In this document: one piece after another, positions 1-8,577 of the stretch
How the letters are laid out: each line of letters opens with the position of its first letter
Numbering within the stretch: the stretch's first letter is position 1
From: Flavobacterium sp.
GTDB lineage: Bacteria; Bacteroidota; Bacteroidia; Flavobacteriales; Flavobacteriaceae
Length of the DNA: 64,000 nt
Assembly (NCBI RefSeq): GCF_027533505.1
Contig: NZ_JAPZUB010000001.1
Coordinates: 62,001 to 126,000, forward strand
Reading direction: 5' to 3'
The notes under the pieces: generated by a model
Database searches by the model: none
What the model saw: only the letters and a program-made list of their open reading frames with translations
What the model was told of the DNA's origin: nothing
Program-made: the position numbers and the translations under genes

Positions 1-14
1 AATTGTTATTGAAT

Positions 15-566
15 ATGAATTTTATAGAGACCCAACTTAAAGGATGTTTTATTCTTGAACCCAAAATCATAAAAGACCAACGCGGTTATTTTATGGAAAG
101 TTTTAATGAGCAAACGTTTGAAAAAGGAATTGGTCAAAACGTGCATTTTGTTCAAGACAATCAATCGTACTCATCAAAAGGAGTTTTAAGAGGACTTCAT
201 TACCAAACCGGAGAACACGCCCAAGCCAAATTGGTTCGCGTTTTACAAGGAGAAGTTTTGGATGTGGCTGTTGATATTCGTCCAGGTTCACCAACCTATG
301 GTCAGCATGTAAGCGTTTTACTATCAGCAGAAAATCAACTACAATTTTTTATACCAAGAGGTTTTGCTCACGGATTTTTAGTCCTCAGTGAAACCGCAAC
401 TTTCTTTTACAAATGCGATAATTTTTATAATAAAGAAAGTGAAGGCGGAATTATATTCAATGATCCAATACTCGATATTGATTGGCAATTTGAAACGAAT
501 GAGTTGATTATATCGGAGAAAGACGAGCAACTTCCCAACCTAGAGCAAGCAAAAAAAGTATGGTAG
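15..566 (+). CDS. rfbC: dTDP-4-dehydrorhamnose 3,5-epimerase
   Basis: This cupin-fold enzyme epimerises C3 and C5 of dTDP-4-keto-6-deoxyglucose in the dTDP-L-rhamnose pathway. The family landmarks are visible: RGLHYQ carrying the catalytic His (about residue 62), the DIRPGSPTYG strand, IPRGFAHGF, and the FFYKC segment with the catalytic Tyr (about residue 132). The length of 183 aa is normal. I chose the ATG at 15; an in-frame TTG at 3 lies at the window edge, so the true start could be slightly upstream. It overlaps rfbD by 7 bases, so the two are translated together. The partners rfbA and rfbB are presumably upstream, outside the window. Confidence 0.95.
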   Translation: MNFIETQLKGCFILEPKIIKDQRGYFMESFNEQTFEKGIGQNVHFVQDNQSYSSKGVLRGLHYQTGEHAQAKLVRVLQGEVLDVAVDIRPGSPTYGQHVSVLLSAENQLQFFIPRGFAHGFLVLSETATFFYKCDNFYNKESEGGIIFNDPILDIDWQFETNELIISEKDEQLPNLEQAKKVW

Positions 567-1456
567 TTTTAGTAACTGGAGCCAACGGACAATTGGGACA
601 ATCATTGCGATTTATTGAAGGTAATCACCCCGATATTCAATTTGTTTTCTGTTCATCGTCAGATTTAGATATAACCAATTTAAACAACATTAAACAGGTT
701 TTTGAACAATTCAAACCCAATTATTGCATCAACGCCGCAGCCTACACAGCTGTTGACAAAGCCGAGAGCGAACCCGAAAAAGCGCATTTAATTAATGTAG
801 ATGGAGCCAAAAATCTAGCAGAGGTTTGTAAGCAAACGAATTGTATTTTACTACACATTTCTACTGATTTTGTCTTTGATGGAACTAAAAAAACGCCCTA
901 CACCGAAGAAGATCAACCCAATCCAACAGGCGTTTACGGTCAGACCAAACTAGACGGCGAAAAAGCGATTCAAGCCATATTCGATAATTATTACATCATC
1001 CGAACCTCTTGGGTGTATTCTCAATTTGGGAATAATTTTATGAAAACCATGTTGCGATTGGCTTCTGAAAGAGATGCATTATCCGTAGTCAACGACCAAG
1101 TTGGTACTCCAACCCATGCTGTCGATTTGGCAGAATGTTTGGTTACAATAATTGGTCAAAATGAGCGTGTCATCCTGAGTGCAGACGAAGGACAACAACC
1201 CACAACGCACAACTTCGGAATCTATAATTTTTCCAACGAAGGCCAATGTTCGTGGTACGATTTTGCCAAAGAAATATTTAGAGTCAATAACATTTCCATA
1301 AATTTACAACCCATTCCCACAACCAGTTACCCAACGCCAGCCCAAAGACCCAGTTACAGCGTTTTGGATAAGAGTAAGATAAAAAGCGTTTTTGGAGTTA
1401 AAATAGAACAATGGAAAGAATCATTAGTTAAAACAATATCTAATGAATTTATTTGA
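560..1456 (+). CDS. rfbD: dTDP-4-dehydrorhamnose reductase
   Basis: This short-chain dehydrogenase performs the last step to dTDP-L-rhamnose, NAD(P)H reduction of the 4-keto group. The glycine-rich nucleotide motif GANGQLG lies at residues 7-13, STD at 101-103, and the YxxxK catalytic pair at about Tyr126/Lys130. The length of 298 aa is typical. The start overlaps the end of rfbC by 7 bases. A 41-base gap separates it from the following glycosyltransferase, so it probably belongs to the same transcript. Confidence 0.95.
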   Translation: MVVLVTGANGQLGQSLRFIEGNHPDIQFVFCSSSDLDITNLNNIKQVFEQFKPNYCINAAAYTAVDKAESEPEKAHLINVDGAKNLAEVCKQTNCILLHISTDFVFDGTKKTPYTEEDQPNPTGVYGQTKLDGEKAIQAIFDNYYIIRTSWVYSQFGNNFMKTMLRLASERDALSVVNDQVGTPTHAVDLAECLVTIIGQNERVILSADEGQQPTTHNFGIYNFSNEGQCSWYDFAKEIFRVNNISINLQPIPTTSYPTPAQRPSYSVLDKSKIKSVFGVKIEQWKESLVKTISNEFI

Positions 1457-1497
1457 GTTTTCTAACGTCAATTAATTAAACTCATAAAAAATAAAGA

Positions 1498-2424
1498 ATG
1501 AATCAAAAACCAACAATATCAATTGTAAGTCCAGTTTACAGAGCTGAAAAAATTGTGGAACGACTTGTTGCCGAAATCCAAAAGACAATGAGTGAACTGG
1601 AAGTACCGTATGAAATTGTTTTAGTTGACGATAGAAGTCCAGATGATTCTTGGGAAGTGATGAAATCAATTTCGGTTAAATACAATAATGTTAAATCCAT
1701 CCGATTAAGCAGAAATTTTGGTCAGCATCCAGCAATAATGGCGGGTTTGAATTGTGCTTCTGGTGAGTGGATTGTAGTAATGGATTGTGATTTGCAAGAT
1801 CAACCCAAAGAAATAATACAACTTTACAACAAAGCCATTGAAGGATTTGATGTGGTTCAAGCAAGAAGAACCAACAGACAAGACGGTTACTTAAAAAAGC
1901 TTTCATCAAAAATCTTTTCTAAAGTATATGGCTTTTTCACAGATACAAAGTACGATAATGAGATTGCAAATTTTGGAATTTACAGACACAAAGTGGTAAA
2001 GTCTATTTTAGATATTTCCGATTACATTAAGTTTTTCCCATTATTTGTAAATTTTGTTGGATTTAAAGCTACTTCCATACAAGTTGAACATGCTTCAAGG
2101 GATTCGGGCAGCACCAGTTATAGCATCTCTAAATTGATTAGCCTAGCATTTAATTCTATTATTTCATTCTCTAATAAACCTTTGAAGATTTTTGTTAAGT
2201 TTGGAATAATAATTTCCTTATTATCTTTTTTAGTAGGTTCCTATTATCTTTATGAGGCATTAACCAACAAGATTGAAGTATTAGGTTTTACATCGATAAT
2301 TGTATCCATTTGGTTTTTGTCTGGAGTGATAATTACCACAATAGGAATAACAGGAATTTATATTGGAAAAATATTTGATCAAACCAAAAACCGACCAGTT
2401 TATATAATTGATGAAATAGTATGA
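1498..2424 (+). CDS. GT2 glycosyltransferase, GtrB/DPM1-like
   Basis: This is a family 2 glycosyltransferase with a cytoplasmic catalytic domain and two C-terminal membrane helices, the layout of GtrB/ArnC-type enzymes that load a sugar onto undecaprenyl phosphate. VLVDDRSPDD (about residues 41-50) and the DCD metal-binding motif (about 96-98, within DCDLQDQP) are clear. Hydrophobic segments at roughly 230-256 and 266-292 form the anchor. It overlaps the next gene by 4 bases. The sugar donor cannot be read from sequence. It may work with the GtrII-like membrane transferase on the opposite strand, which is the usual pairing for polyprenyl-linked glucosylation. Confidence 0.85.
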   Translation: MNQKPTISIVSPVYRAEKIVERLVAEIQKTMSELEVPYEIVLVDDRSPDDSWEVMKSISVKYNNVKSIRLSRNFGQHPAIMAGLNCASGEWIVVMDCDLQDQPKEIIQLYNKAIEGFDVVQARRTNRQDGYLKKLSSKIFSKVYGFFTDTKYDNEIANFGIYRHKVVKSILDISDYIKFFPLFVNFVGFKATSIQVEHASRDSGSTSYSISKLISLAFNSIISFSNKPLKIFVKFGIIISLLSFLVGSYYLYEALTNKIEVLGFTSIIVSIWFLSGVIITTIGITGIYIGKIFDQTKNRPVYIIDEIV

Positions 2425-3101
2425 TTGCAAAAAGACTGGATTGGGACAGCGATTTTTTTGGATTTGAAATCGGAGAAATCAGTTTTAGTAGTGATGAAAG
2501 CATTGGTAATTCTGAAAATTTTAAGCTTTTAGTTATTAAATCTGGGAATGATTTTGAAGTACTAATAGATGGTTTTGAAAATTGTTTTTCGGAAATAAAA
2601 ATTGTTTTTGAGAAAGAACTTTCGTTGATTAATTCGCAAAACACCTCTATTTATCCGATTGATGAAACAGAGTATGACATAAACGATTTATACGAATTGG
2701 CTTATGAAAGCGGGAAAAAAAGCCGTTTTGTGTTAGACAAGAATTTTAAAAATGAAAATTTTAAAAAACTGTACCGCAAATGGGTTGATAATTCGATTTC
2801 AAAAGAAATAGCAGAAGATGTTCTAATTTACAAAGAGAACAAACAAATAATGGGATTTGTAACCTATAAAATAAATGAAAGTTTTGGCACAATAGGATTG
2901 ATTGCAGTAAGTGCAGCTCATCAAGGAAAAGGAATCGGAAATAAACTTTTATCTTTTGTAGAAAACAGAATTTTTTCTAATGGCATAACCAAGTTAGTAA
3001 TCCCAACACAGCTGTCAAACAATACAGCATGTAATTTTTACAAAAAACAAAATTACACCATTCAACAAAAACTATTTATCAAACATTATTGGAAAAAATG
3101 A
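2421..3101 (+). CDS. WecD-like dTDP-4-amino-sugar N-acetyltransferase (GNAT)
   Basis: This GNAT-fold acetyltransferase resembles E. coli WecD from end to end: an N-terminal LDWDSDFFG block, SRF followed by a KWVDNSI-type segment near residues 101-126, the acetyl-CoA loop QGKGIG at 168-173, and a C-terminal TQLSNNTACNFYKK block holding the candidate catalytic Tyr207. In that family it acetylates dTDP-4-amino-4,6-dideoxygalactose. The neighbouring aminotransferase would supply that substrate, which supports the call. The start overlaps the preceding GT2 by 4 bases and its stop overlaps the next start in an ATGA junction. Assignment to a WecD/FdtC-type role is inference from these blocks. Confidence 0.75.
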   Translation: MIAKRLDWDSDFFGFEIGEISFSSDESIGNSENFKLLVIKSGNDFEVLIDGFENCFSEIKIVFEKELSLINSQNTSIYPIDETEYDINDLYELAYESGKKSRFVLDKNFKNENFKKLYRKWVDNSISKEIAEDVLIYKENKQIMGFVTYKINESFGTIGLIAVSAAHQGKGIGNKLLSFVENRIFSNGITKLVIPTQLSNNTACNFYKKQNYTIQQKLFIKHYWKK

Positions 3102-4228
3102 TACCATTCAATAAACCCTATCTTACCGGAAAAGAAACTTTATACATAGAAGATGCAGTAAAATCAGGAAAAATTTCTGGTAACGGAAAATATACTAAAT
3201 TATGTCAGGATTTTTTTGAAAAAGAGTTTGGATTCAAAAAAACACTGCTGACAACTTCTTGTACAGATGCATTGGAAATGGCCGCAATTCTCATCAATAT
3301 TAAAGAAGGAGATGAGGTAATTATGCCTTCCTACACATTTGTCTCAACCGCGAATGCTTTTGTTTTGAGAGGAGCAAAAATTATTTTTGCAGACAGCAGA
3401 AAAGACCATCCAAATATTGATGAGACAAAAATTGAAGCCTTAATTACATCTAAAACAAAAGCAATTGTTCCTGTTCATTATGCGGGAGTTGCCTGTAATA
3501 TGGACGTTATTATGGATTTAGCAACCAAATACAATTTATTTGTTATTGAAGATGCAGCACAGGCAATAGATAGTTATTTCATCGGAAAGGATGGAATTAA
3601 AAAACCATTAGGTTCTATAGGACATTTGGCCGCTTTTTCATTCCACGAAACCAAAAATATAATTTCTGGAGAAGGAGGAATGTTAGCCATAAATGATGAG
3701 CAGTTCATTCATAGAGCTGAAATAATTTGGGAAAAAGGCACCAATAGATCTTCTTTTTTTAGAGGAGAAGTTGATAAATACGGTTGGGTAGACATAGGAA
3801 GTTCATTTTTACCCAGCGAAATTATTTCAGCTTTTTTGTGGGCGCAACTTGAAAATTTAGAAAAGATCCAAAACAAAAGAAAAGAGCATTGGAATAATTA
3901 CTTTTTAAAATTAGTCAATTGGGCCAAAGAAAATGATGTTTCACTGCCAGAAGTACCGAGTTTTGCTACCAACAATGCCCATATGTTTTACTTGGTTTGT
4001 AAAAATCTAGACCAAAGAACTGCTTTGATAGAACATTTAAAACAAAATGATATCTGGGCTGTTTTTCATTATATAAGTTTGCACAAAAGTCCTTTTTATG
4101 AACAAAAACACGACGGCAGAATATTACCTGAAACCGATAGATTTACAGATACGTTACTCAGGTTGCCGATGTTTTTCGAGTTGGATACTGAAATAATTAT
4201 ACAGAGTATATTAAAAAGCAAAATATAG
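3098..4228 (+). CDS. wecE: dTDP-4-amino-4,6-dideoxygalactose transaminase (DegT/DnrJ/EryC1/StrS family)
   Basis: This PLP-dependent sugar aminotransferase has GDEVIMPSYTF, the EDAAQ motif (about 151-155) and the Schiff-base lysine in HETKN (about Lys186) followed by SGEGG. Its 376 aa match the family. I chose the ATG at 3098, which forms an ATGA overlap with the upstream acetyltransferase, over an in-frame TTG at 3089. The pairing with a WecD-like acetyltransferase makes dTDP-4-keto-6-deoxyglucose the probable substrate and dTDP-Fuc4NAc the pathway product. The pathway branches from the same intermediate used by rfbC/rfbD. Specificity between WecE and FdtB-type enzymes cannot be settled by eye. 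Confidence 0.85.
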   Translation: MIPFNKPYLTGKETLYIEDAVKSGKISGNGKYTKLCQDFFEKEFGFKKTLLTTSCTDALEMAAILINIKEGDEVIMPSYTFVSTANAFVLRGAKIIFADSRKDHPNIDETKIEALITSKTKAIVPVHYAGVACNMDVIMDLATKYNLFVIEDAAQAIDSYFIGKDGIKKPLGSIGHLAAFSFHETKNIISGEGGMLAINDEQFIHRAEIIWEKGTNRSSFFRGEVDKYGWVDIGSSFLPSEIISAFLWAQLENLEKIQNKRKEHWNNYFLKLVNWAKENDVSLPEVPSFATNNAHMFYLVCKNLDQRTALIEHLKQNDIWAVFHYISLHKSPFYEQKHDGRILPETDRFTDTLLRLPMFFELDTEIIIQSILKSKI

Positions 4229-4254
4229 TAAATAGTAAATAGGTTTACAAATTG

Positions 4255-5751
4255 TTATTCAAAGTAAAGAGGAGCACCTTTTTCTTTCCCTAATTTAACT
4301 ACAACGACATTATCAATCATTTTGACTGAGTCATAATCAGGCCAAACTTTCATGTTTGTTATCGAATCTTTAATTATGCTTAATTTTTCTTTACTCTCTA
4401 ACATTTTATAGTCGGCGACATCTGCTTCTTTAATAAAATTAATAATCCTGTAATTGTTTCCGTTATCCCAACTAAAAAAAGAACCTCCAAAAATTTCAGA
4501 ATTTTCAAGCCTGAATTTTTGGTGATAATCATAATTAAAATATCCGTAAAAATAGACCGTTTTATCACCCACACTGAAATTAGGATATTTGGATTGAATG
4601 ATAGAATCTATTTTTTCGGCAATTTTTTTATCGTGTTTGTAAATTTTATTTACGGAGTAAAAAAGATTAGTGACAAAATAAATATTAATTATAACTATTA
4701 AAGTCACTAAAGTCTTAACAATATTTTGAGAACTTATTTTAAAACGATCAATAAAAAGACTTATCCCAAAAGCAAAAATAAGATTAGAAGTTAGATACAA
4801 ACGTGGTGGATGGTAACCGTTAGTAATAAAAAACGAAATAATAAATGGGGATATGCTTAAAAAAAACAGTATTAGAATTCTGTAGACAAAATATTTTTTG
4901 TTTATAAACAAATTTGGTAAAAGTAGAGCAAATAATAAAGGAATGAGAATATACAATTTTTCACCATAGTATGAAGTTCCTTTTAAGTGATTTTTGCATA
5001 GACTAAGAAAATTTGAAAAAATATTTTCTGAATTCCCAGAAACAAAAGAGGAAAGATATTCGCTTTTTTCAATTGGCGGGCAAATAAGTTTGACTGAAAT
5101 AGAATAAAAAAGTATTGATAAAACCACTATTCCAATAAAAAGTAAAGTCTTTTTTATCTCAGGAATCAATTCAAATGTGTCTTCAAATGTTTTTATAAAA
5201 AATAGTATCACAAATATGGTAATGGGAACTAATACAAATGCTTGATATATTGATAGAGTAAACATTAATAGTAATGGAACGGCTATTAAAAGCAATATTT
5301 TTTTTATTAAAGAATTGGCTTGAATTCCTTTCAAAAATAATTCTACACTAATCACAGATAGTAAAAATCCTATTCCGGCAACATCTGCCATAATACTAAA
5401 GACTAACTGATATGAAAGCTGAGGAAAAGTAACAAAAAGAGCACAAAAAAAATAAGAAGTATAGTTGTTAAATTTAAAAAGAGCACTCAATTTAACAGCA
5501 GAAAGACTGAACAAAAAAAGACTCAACAAAAGGGTAAAGTATTGTAGAAATCCAGCAAATAAATGGTATCTAATTAAATTTTGTCCCCATCGGCCGAAAG
5601 ACATACCAAAATCAGGAAAAATGGGAGCTTCATTGTCAATGCTAACAGTAAAGTTAGATAATGCAAAACCATAGGCTAATATGGCTAGTGCAAAAGTAAT
5701 TAAAAACAATTTATAAAAATTTTTATTTTCTGGATTATCTTGATAAGGCAT
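4255..5751 (-). CDS. GtrII-like multi-pass membrane glucosyltransferase
   Basis: This 498-aa polytopic membrane protein has about ten hydrophobic segments. It resembles the GtrII/glucosyltransferase family that adds a side-branch sugar to O-antigen from a polyprenyl-phosphate donor. Supporting features are the acidic residue DNEAP after the first helix, the SFGRWGQNL motif in the first outer loop, the MADVAGIGF stretch, and a roughly 150-residue soluble C-terminal tail. It lies on the opposite strand to the surrounding cluster, convergent with wecE and divergent from a lipoprotein gene, like a separate serotype-modifying insertion. A match to TAnnTTTG on the minus strand sits at 5780-5787. 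The family call is moderate; the sugar is unknown. Confidence 0.6.
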   Translation of the reverse strand: MPYQDNPENKNFYKLFLITFALAILAYGFALSNFTVSIDNEAPIFPDFGMSFGRWGQNLIRYHLFAGFLQYFTLLLSLFLFSLSAVKLSALFKFNNYTSYFFCALFVTFPQLSYQLVFSIMADVAGIGFLLSVISVELFLKGIQANSLIKKILLLIAVPLLLMFTLSIYQAFVLVPITIFVILFFIKTFEDTFELIPEIKKTLLFIGIVVLSILFYSISVKLICPPIEKSEYLSSFVSGNSENIFSNFLSLCKNHLKGTSYYGEKLYILIPLLFALLLPNLFINKKYFVYRILILFFLSISPFIISFFITNGYHPPRLYLTSNLIFAFGISLFIDRFKISSQNIVKTLVTLIVIINIYFVTNLFYSVNKIYKHDKKIAEKIDSIIQSKYPNFSVGDKTVYFYGYFNYDYHQKFRLENSEIFGGSFFSWDNGNNYRIINFIKEADVADYKMLESKEKLSIIKDSITNMKVWPDYDSVKMIDNVVVVKLGKEKGAPLYFE

Positions 5752-5865
5752 GGTAAAATATTAAGTTTAGAATTTTAAACAAAACTAATTAAATTTGTTT
5801 ATTACTTTGATTATAGTTTATTTTGTAAAATAAAGGAATAAATTCTAACACTTAATTAATATAAC

Positions 5866-6408
5866 ATGAAATTTAAAATTTTATTTTTAGTATTGTTTTC
5901 TGCTTTCGCAACAATAAGTTGTAAGAATGAAACAAGCGATAAAAACCAACAATCTCAAGAGGTTCAGGCTGTGCCAGATGCATTTAGAGTAACACTTGAT
6001 GTTGTAGCAAAAAAAAATGATGATTTTTGTTTATTATATACAGAAGACGGATCAATTAACTTTAAAGATGGGGTTTGGCAGGCCGTTAAAGGTTCTGAAA
6101 GTTCTCAAAAAGTAGTTTTTACCCTGCCTCAAGATGTCAAGCCGACACAACTTCGCATTGATTTTGGGATGAATAAAGAACAAGAAGAAATAATCCTTAA
6201 TAGTTTTACAATGGAGTACATAGGAAAAAGTAGAACAATAGGCTGTCCAGAATTAGTCGCTTTTTTTAGAGCTGATGATTCTAAATGTTCTTTTGACCAT
6301 GTTACAGGATTGATAAAACCTGTTGTAAAAGAAGGAGTTAGACAAAACCCATCATTATATCCACATGAATCAAATATGATGCCTGCTATTCAAAAAATTC
6401 TTAATTAA
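5866..6408 (+). CDS. Hypothetical lipoprotein
   Basis: I do not recognise this family. The 180-aa product starts with a short lipoprotein signal peptide (hydrophobic core followed by ISC, lipidated Cys at about residue 19) and continues as a soluble domain with no membrane segment. An aromatic, alternating pattern between residues 45 and 120 suggests beta structure. It is flanked by the divergent GtrII-like gene and an FkbM methyltransferase. A strong hairpin (6425-6463) follows it, so it may be a single-gene unit inside the polysaccharide locus. Confidence 0.6.
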   Translation: MKFKILFLVLFSAFATISCKNETSDKNQQSQEVQAVPDAFRVTLDVVAKKNDDFCLLYTEDGSINFKDGVWQAVKGSESSQKVVFTLPQDVKPTQLRIDFGMNKEQEEIILNSFTMEYIGKSRTIGCPELVAFFRADDSKCSFDHVTGLIKPVVKEGVRQNPSLYPHESNMMPAIQKILN

Positions 6409-6424
6409 TCTTAAGATGAAATCT

Positions 6425-6463
6425 AATAATTCTATTCATAAATAATTTATGGATAGAATTATT
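6425..6463. terminator. Long AT-rich hairpin after the lipoprotein gene
   Basis: An 18-base arm (6425-6442) and its partner (6446-6463) are inverted repeats with a single G-T wobble and a 3-base loop. There is no following T-run. It may act as a terminator or 3-prime mRNA stabiliser between the lipoprotein gene and the FkbM gene. Confidence 0.5.
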
Positions 6464-6480
6464 ATTAACAAAACCCCAAA

Positions 6481-7296
6481 ATGCGCAGACTCAAAATTTT
6501 ATTTTTCTGGATTTTTATTAACAAGAACAACATCACTTTTTCAGAGTTAGTTCGTTTTTTGATAAAACCAAAAATTAATTCTATTGCTAAGAACTACATC
6601 AAAAGCATTTCTGAAAAAGAGTCTGATTTTGAGTTAAAGTTTACCAATACTCCGGATTCTTTATTTTGGCCAAAAAATTTCTCATTACATCGTCTCGATC
6701 AGGTTATTTGCGAAACAATGGACACCAATGATTGGCATTTTTATCAAAAACAAGGAACCATTATTGAACAAGATGAATGCCTTTTAGATATTGGAACTGC
6801 CGAAGGATTGTTTCCTTTAACAGTGGTTGAAAAATGTGAACAAATATACTTGATTGAACCCAGTAAGGTTTTTTACGAATGCTTGAATAAAACGTTTAAA
6901 AACCATGCTGATAAAATCACTATACACAACGTAGCTGTTGGAAACGAAGACGGATTAATTCCCTTTGATGAAAATTCGCTAGACGGCAAAGTAGCTACTA
7001 AGAATCAAGAAAACACCTATAAAATACCCATTAACAAAATTGACACATTGTTGAGCGATAAAAAGGTTACCTATCTAAAAGCAGATATTGAAGGCTTTGA
7101 GTCGGAAATGCTCAAAGGTGCAGAACAAACCATAAAGCGAAACAAACCCAAAATAGCCATTACAACCTACCATACTCAAAACGACCCAAAAGAAATAATA
7201 GAAATTATCAAAGGATTTGTTCCAGAATACAATTACTACGTAAAAGGAATTTATGAAAAAACACCAAAACCCGTGATGATTCATTTTTGGGTTTAA
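6481..7296 (+). CDS. FkbM family methyltransferase
   Basis: This SAM-dependent methyltransferase is predicted to O-methylate a sugar in the surface glycan. The SAM-binding motif I is LLDIGTAEG (about 101-109). The family-typical KADIEGFE block sits at about 200-207 and is followed by a LKGAEQTI helix. The length of 271 aa is normal. It is 7 bases upstream of the flippase gene, so the two are likely co-transcribed. The acceptor sugar is unknown. Confidence 0.85.
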   Translation: MRRLKILFFWIFINKNNITFSELVRFLIKPKINSIAKNYIKSISEKESDFELKFTNTPDSLFWPKNFSLHRLDQVICETMDTNDWHFYQKQGTIIEQDECLLDIGTAEGLFPLTVVEKCEQIYLIEPSKVFYECLNKTFKNHADKITIHNVAVGNEDGLIPFDENSLDGKVATKNQENTYKIPINKIDTLLSDKKVTYLKADIEGFESEMLKGAEQTIKRNKPKIAITTYHTQNDPKEIIEIIKGFVPEYNYYVKGIYEKTPKPVMIHFWV

Positions 7297-7303
7297 AAAA
7301 GTT

Positions 7304-8575
7304 ATGAAAAAAGAGAAATTACTTTCGTTTATTACTAATAAAAAGAAAAGCAATTTCTTGATTTATGGAATTGGTCAATCATTCAACCTACTAAGCCCTT
7401 TAATTGTAGCACCTTTAATAGTTTCAGTTTGTAGAGAATCTGGTCTAGGTAAGTTGGGGTTGGGTTTTGCATTAGCATTGTTTTTGATTTTAATCGTTGA
7501 TTATGCCTTTGATGTAAAAGGAACCAAACAAGTTTCTGAAAACAGAACAAACATCCAAGCACTTCAAGAATTGCTATCAGAAGCGCTTTTTACTAAGATA
7601 TTCTTGTTTTTTATTGCATTAACAATTGCTTTACTATTGGTTTTTTTTGTTCCTTTTTTTTCCCAAGAAAAAAAACTATATTTTTTTAGTTTAACCATTG
7701 TTTTAGCTCAAGTTTTCAATCCAACTTGGTTTTTTCAGGGATTGGAAAAGTTCAAAGTGGTTTCACTTCTGAATATCCTATCAAAAACCGTTTATGTGGT
7801 ATTGGTATTTAACTTTGTTCGTCACAAAGACGATTACGTATTAGCCAATCTTTTCCTCGGATGCAGTGCGCTTTTTTTCAACCTTATAGGTCTTTTTTTA
7901 CTCAATAAAAAATACAACATTCACTTATTTGTCCCTAAAAAGAATCGTGTAATAGAAATTATTAAAAACGACTTTACCTTTTGTCTTTCACAATTGTTTT
8001 TATCGGCTAGACAGCTTTCTCCTCTTGTTTTAACAGGTTATTTTTTAGGATTTACATTTGCGGGTCAGTACAAAATAATGGAACAAGTCATCACCTTGTT
8101 TCGAACTTACATACAAGTTTTTTTAAAATTTTTCTACCCAAGTTTATGTTATAAAATTGTCGATAAAAAACAAGAAGCTTATGCTTATTGGAAAAAATAT
8201 TCATTTTACAATAGTATTCTAATTTTAACGGCTTTGATAGTATTATTTGTTTTTTCTGAACAAGTACTCCTTTTTTTCAAATTAGATAAAGCATCATTAG
8301 TATCTATTAATAAGCTGTTCAGGATTTCTTTAATTATTTCGATGCTAATGTCAATTTCATTAGCTTTCGAACAATTGGTATTAGTTTTAGGGAAAAATAA
8401 AGATTACATTAGAACCACCATTGTTGTTACCATAGTCAATATTTTTATTATATTGCTTTTTATTAATTCCTATCACCTTTACACCATTATCATTTCATTA
8501 ATTATATCCGAAGTTTTGTTTATAATCCTATACTATAAGAGCGTTATTACTAATTTAACAAGCAGAATAAATTAA
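7304..8575 (+). CDS. Wzx-type polysaccharide flippase
   Basis: This 423-aa protein has about twelve predicted membrane helices and the polysaccharide-synthesis/MATE-like pattern of Wzx flippases, which move undecaprenyl-linked repeat units across the inner membrane. An early conserved region (IYGIGQSFNLLSPLIVAPLIV, read in part) and a charged loop near residue 70 fit the family. It sits between the FkbM methyltransferase and a polymerase-like gene only 2 bases downstream, so flippase and polymerase form a translational pair. Wzx proteins diverge quickly; substrate specificity cannot be inferred. Confidence 0.8.
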   Translation: MKKEKLLSFITNKKKSNFLIYGIGQSFNLLSPLIVAPLIVSVCRESGLGKLGLGFALALFLILIVDYAFDVKGTKQVSENRTNIQALQELLSEALFTKIFLFFIALTIALLLVFFVPFFSQEKKLYFFSLTIVLAQVFNPTWFFQGLEKFKVVSLLNILSKTVYVVLVFNFVRHKDDYVLANLFLGCSALFFNLIGLFLLNKKYNIHLFVPKKNRVIEIIKNDFTFCLSQLFLSARQLSPLVLTGYFLGFTFAGQYKIMEQVITLFRTYIQVFLKFFYPSLCYKIVDKKQEAYAYWKKYSFYNSILILTALIVLFVFSEQVLLFFKLDKASLVSINKLFRISLIISMLMSISLAFEQLVLVLGKNKDYIRTTIVVTIVNIFIILLFINSYHLYTIIISLIISEVLFIILYYKSVITNLTSRIN

Positions 8576-8577
8576 AA

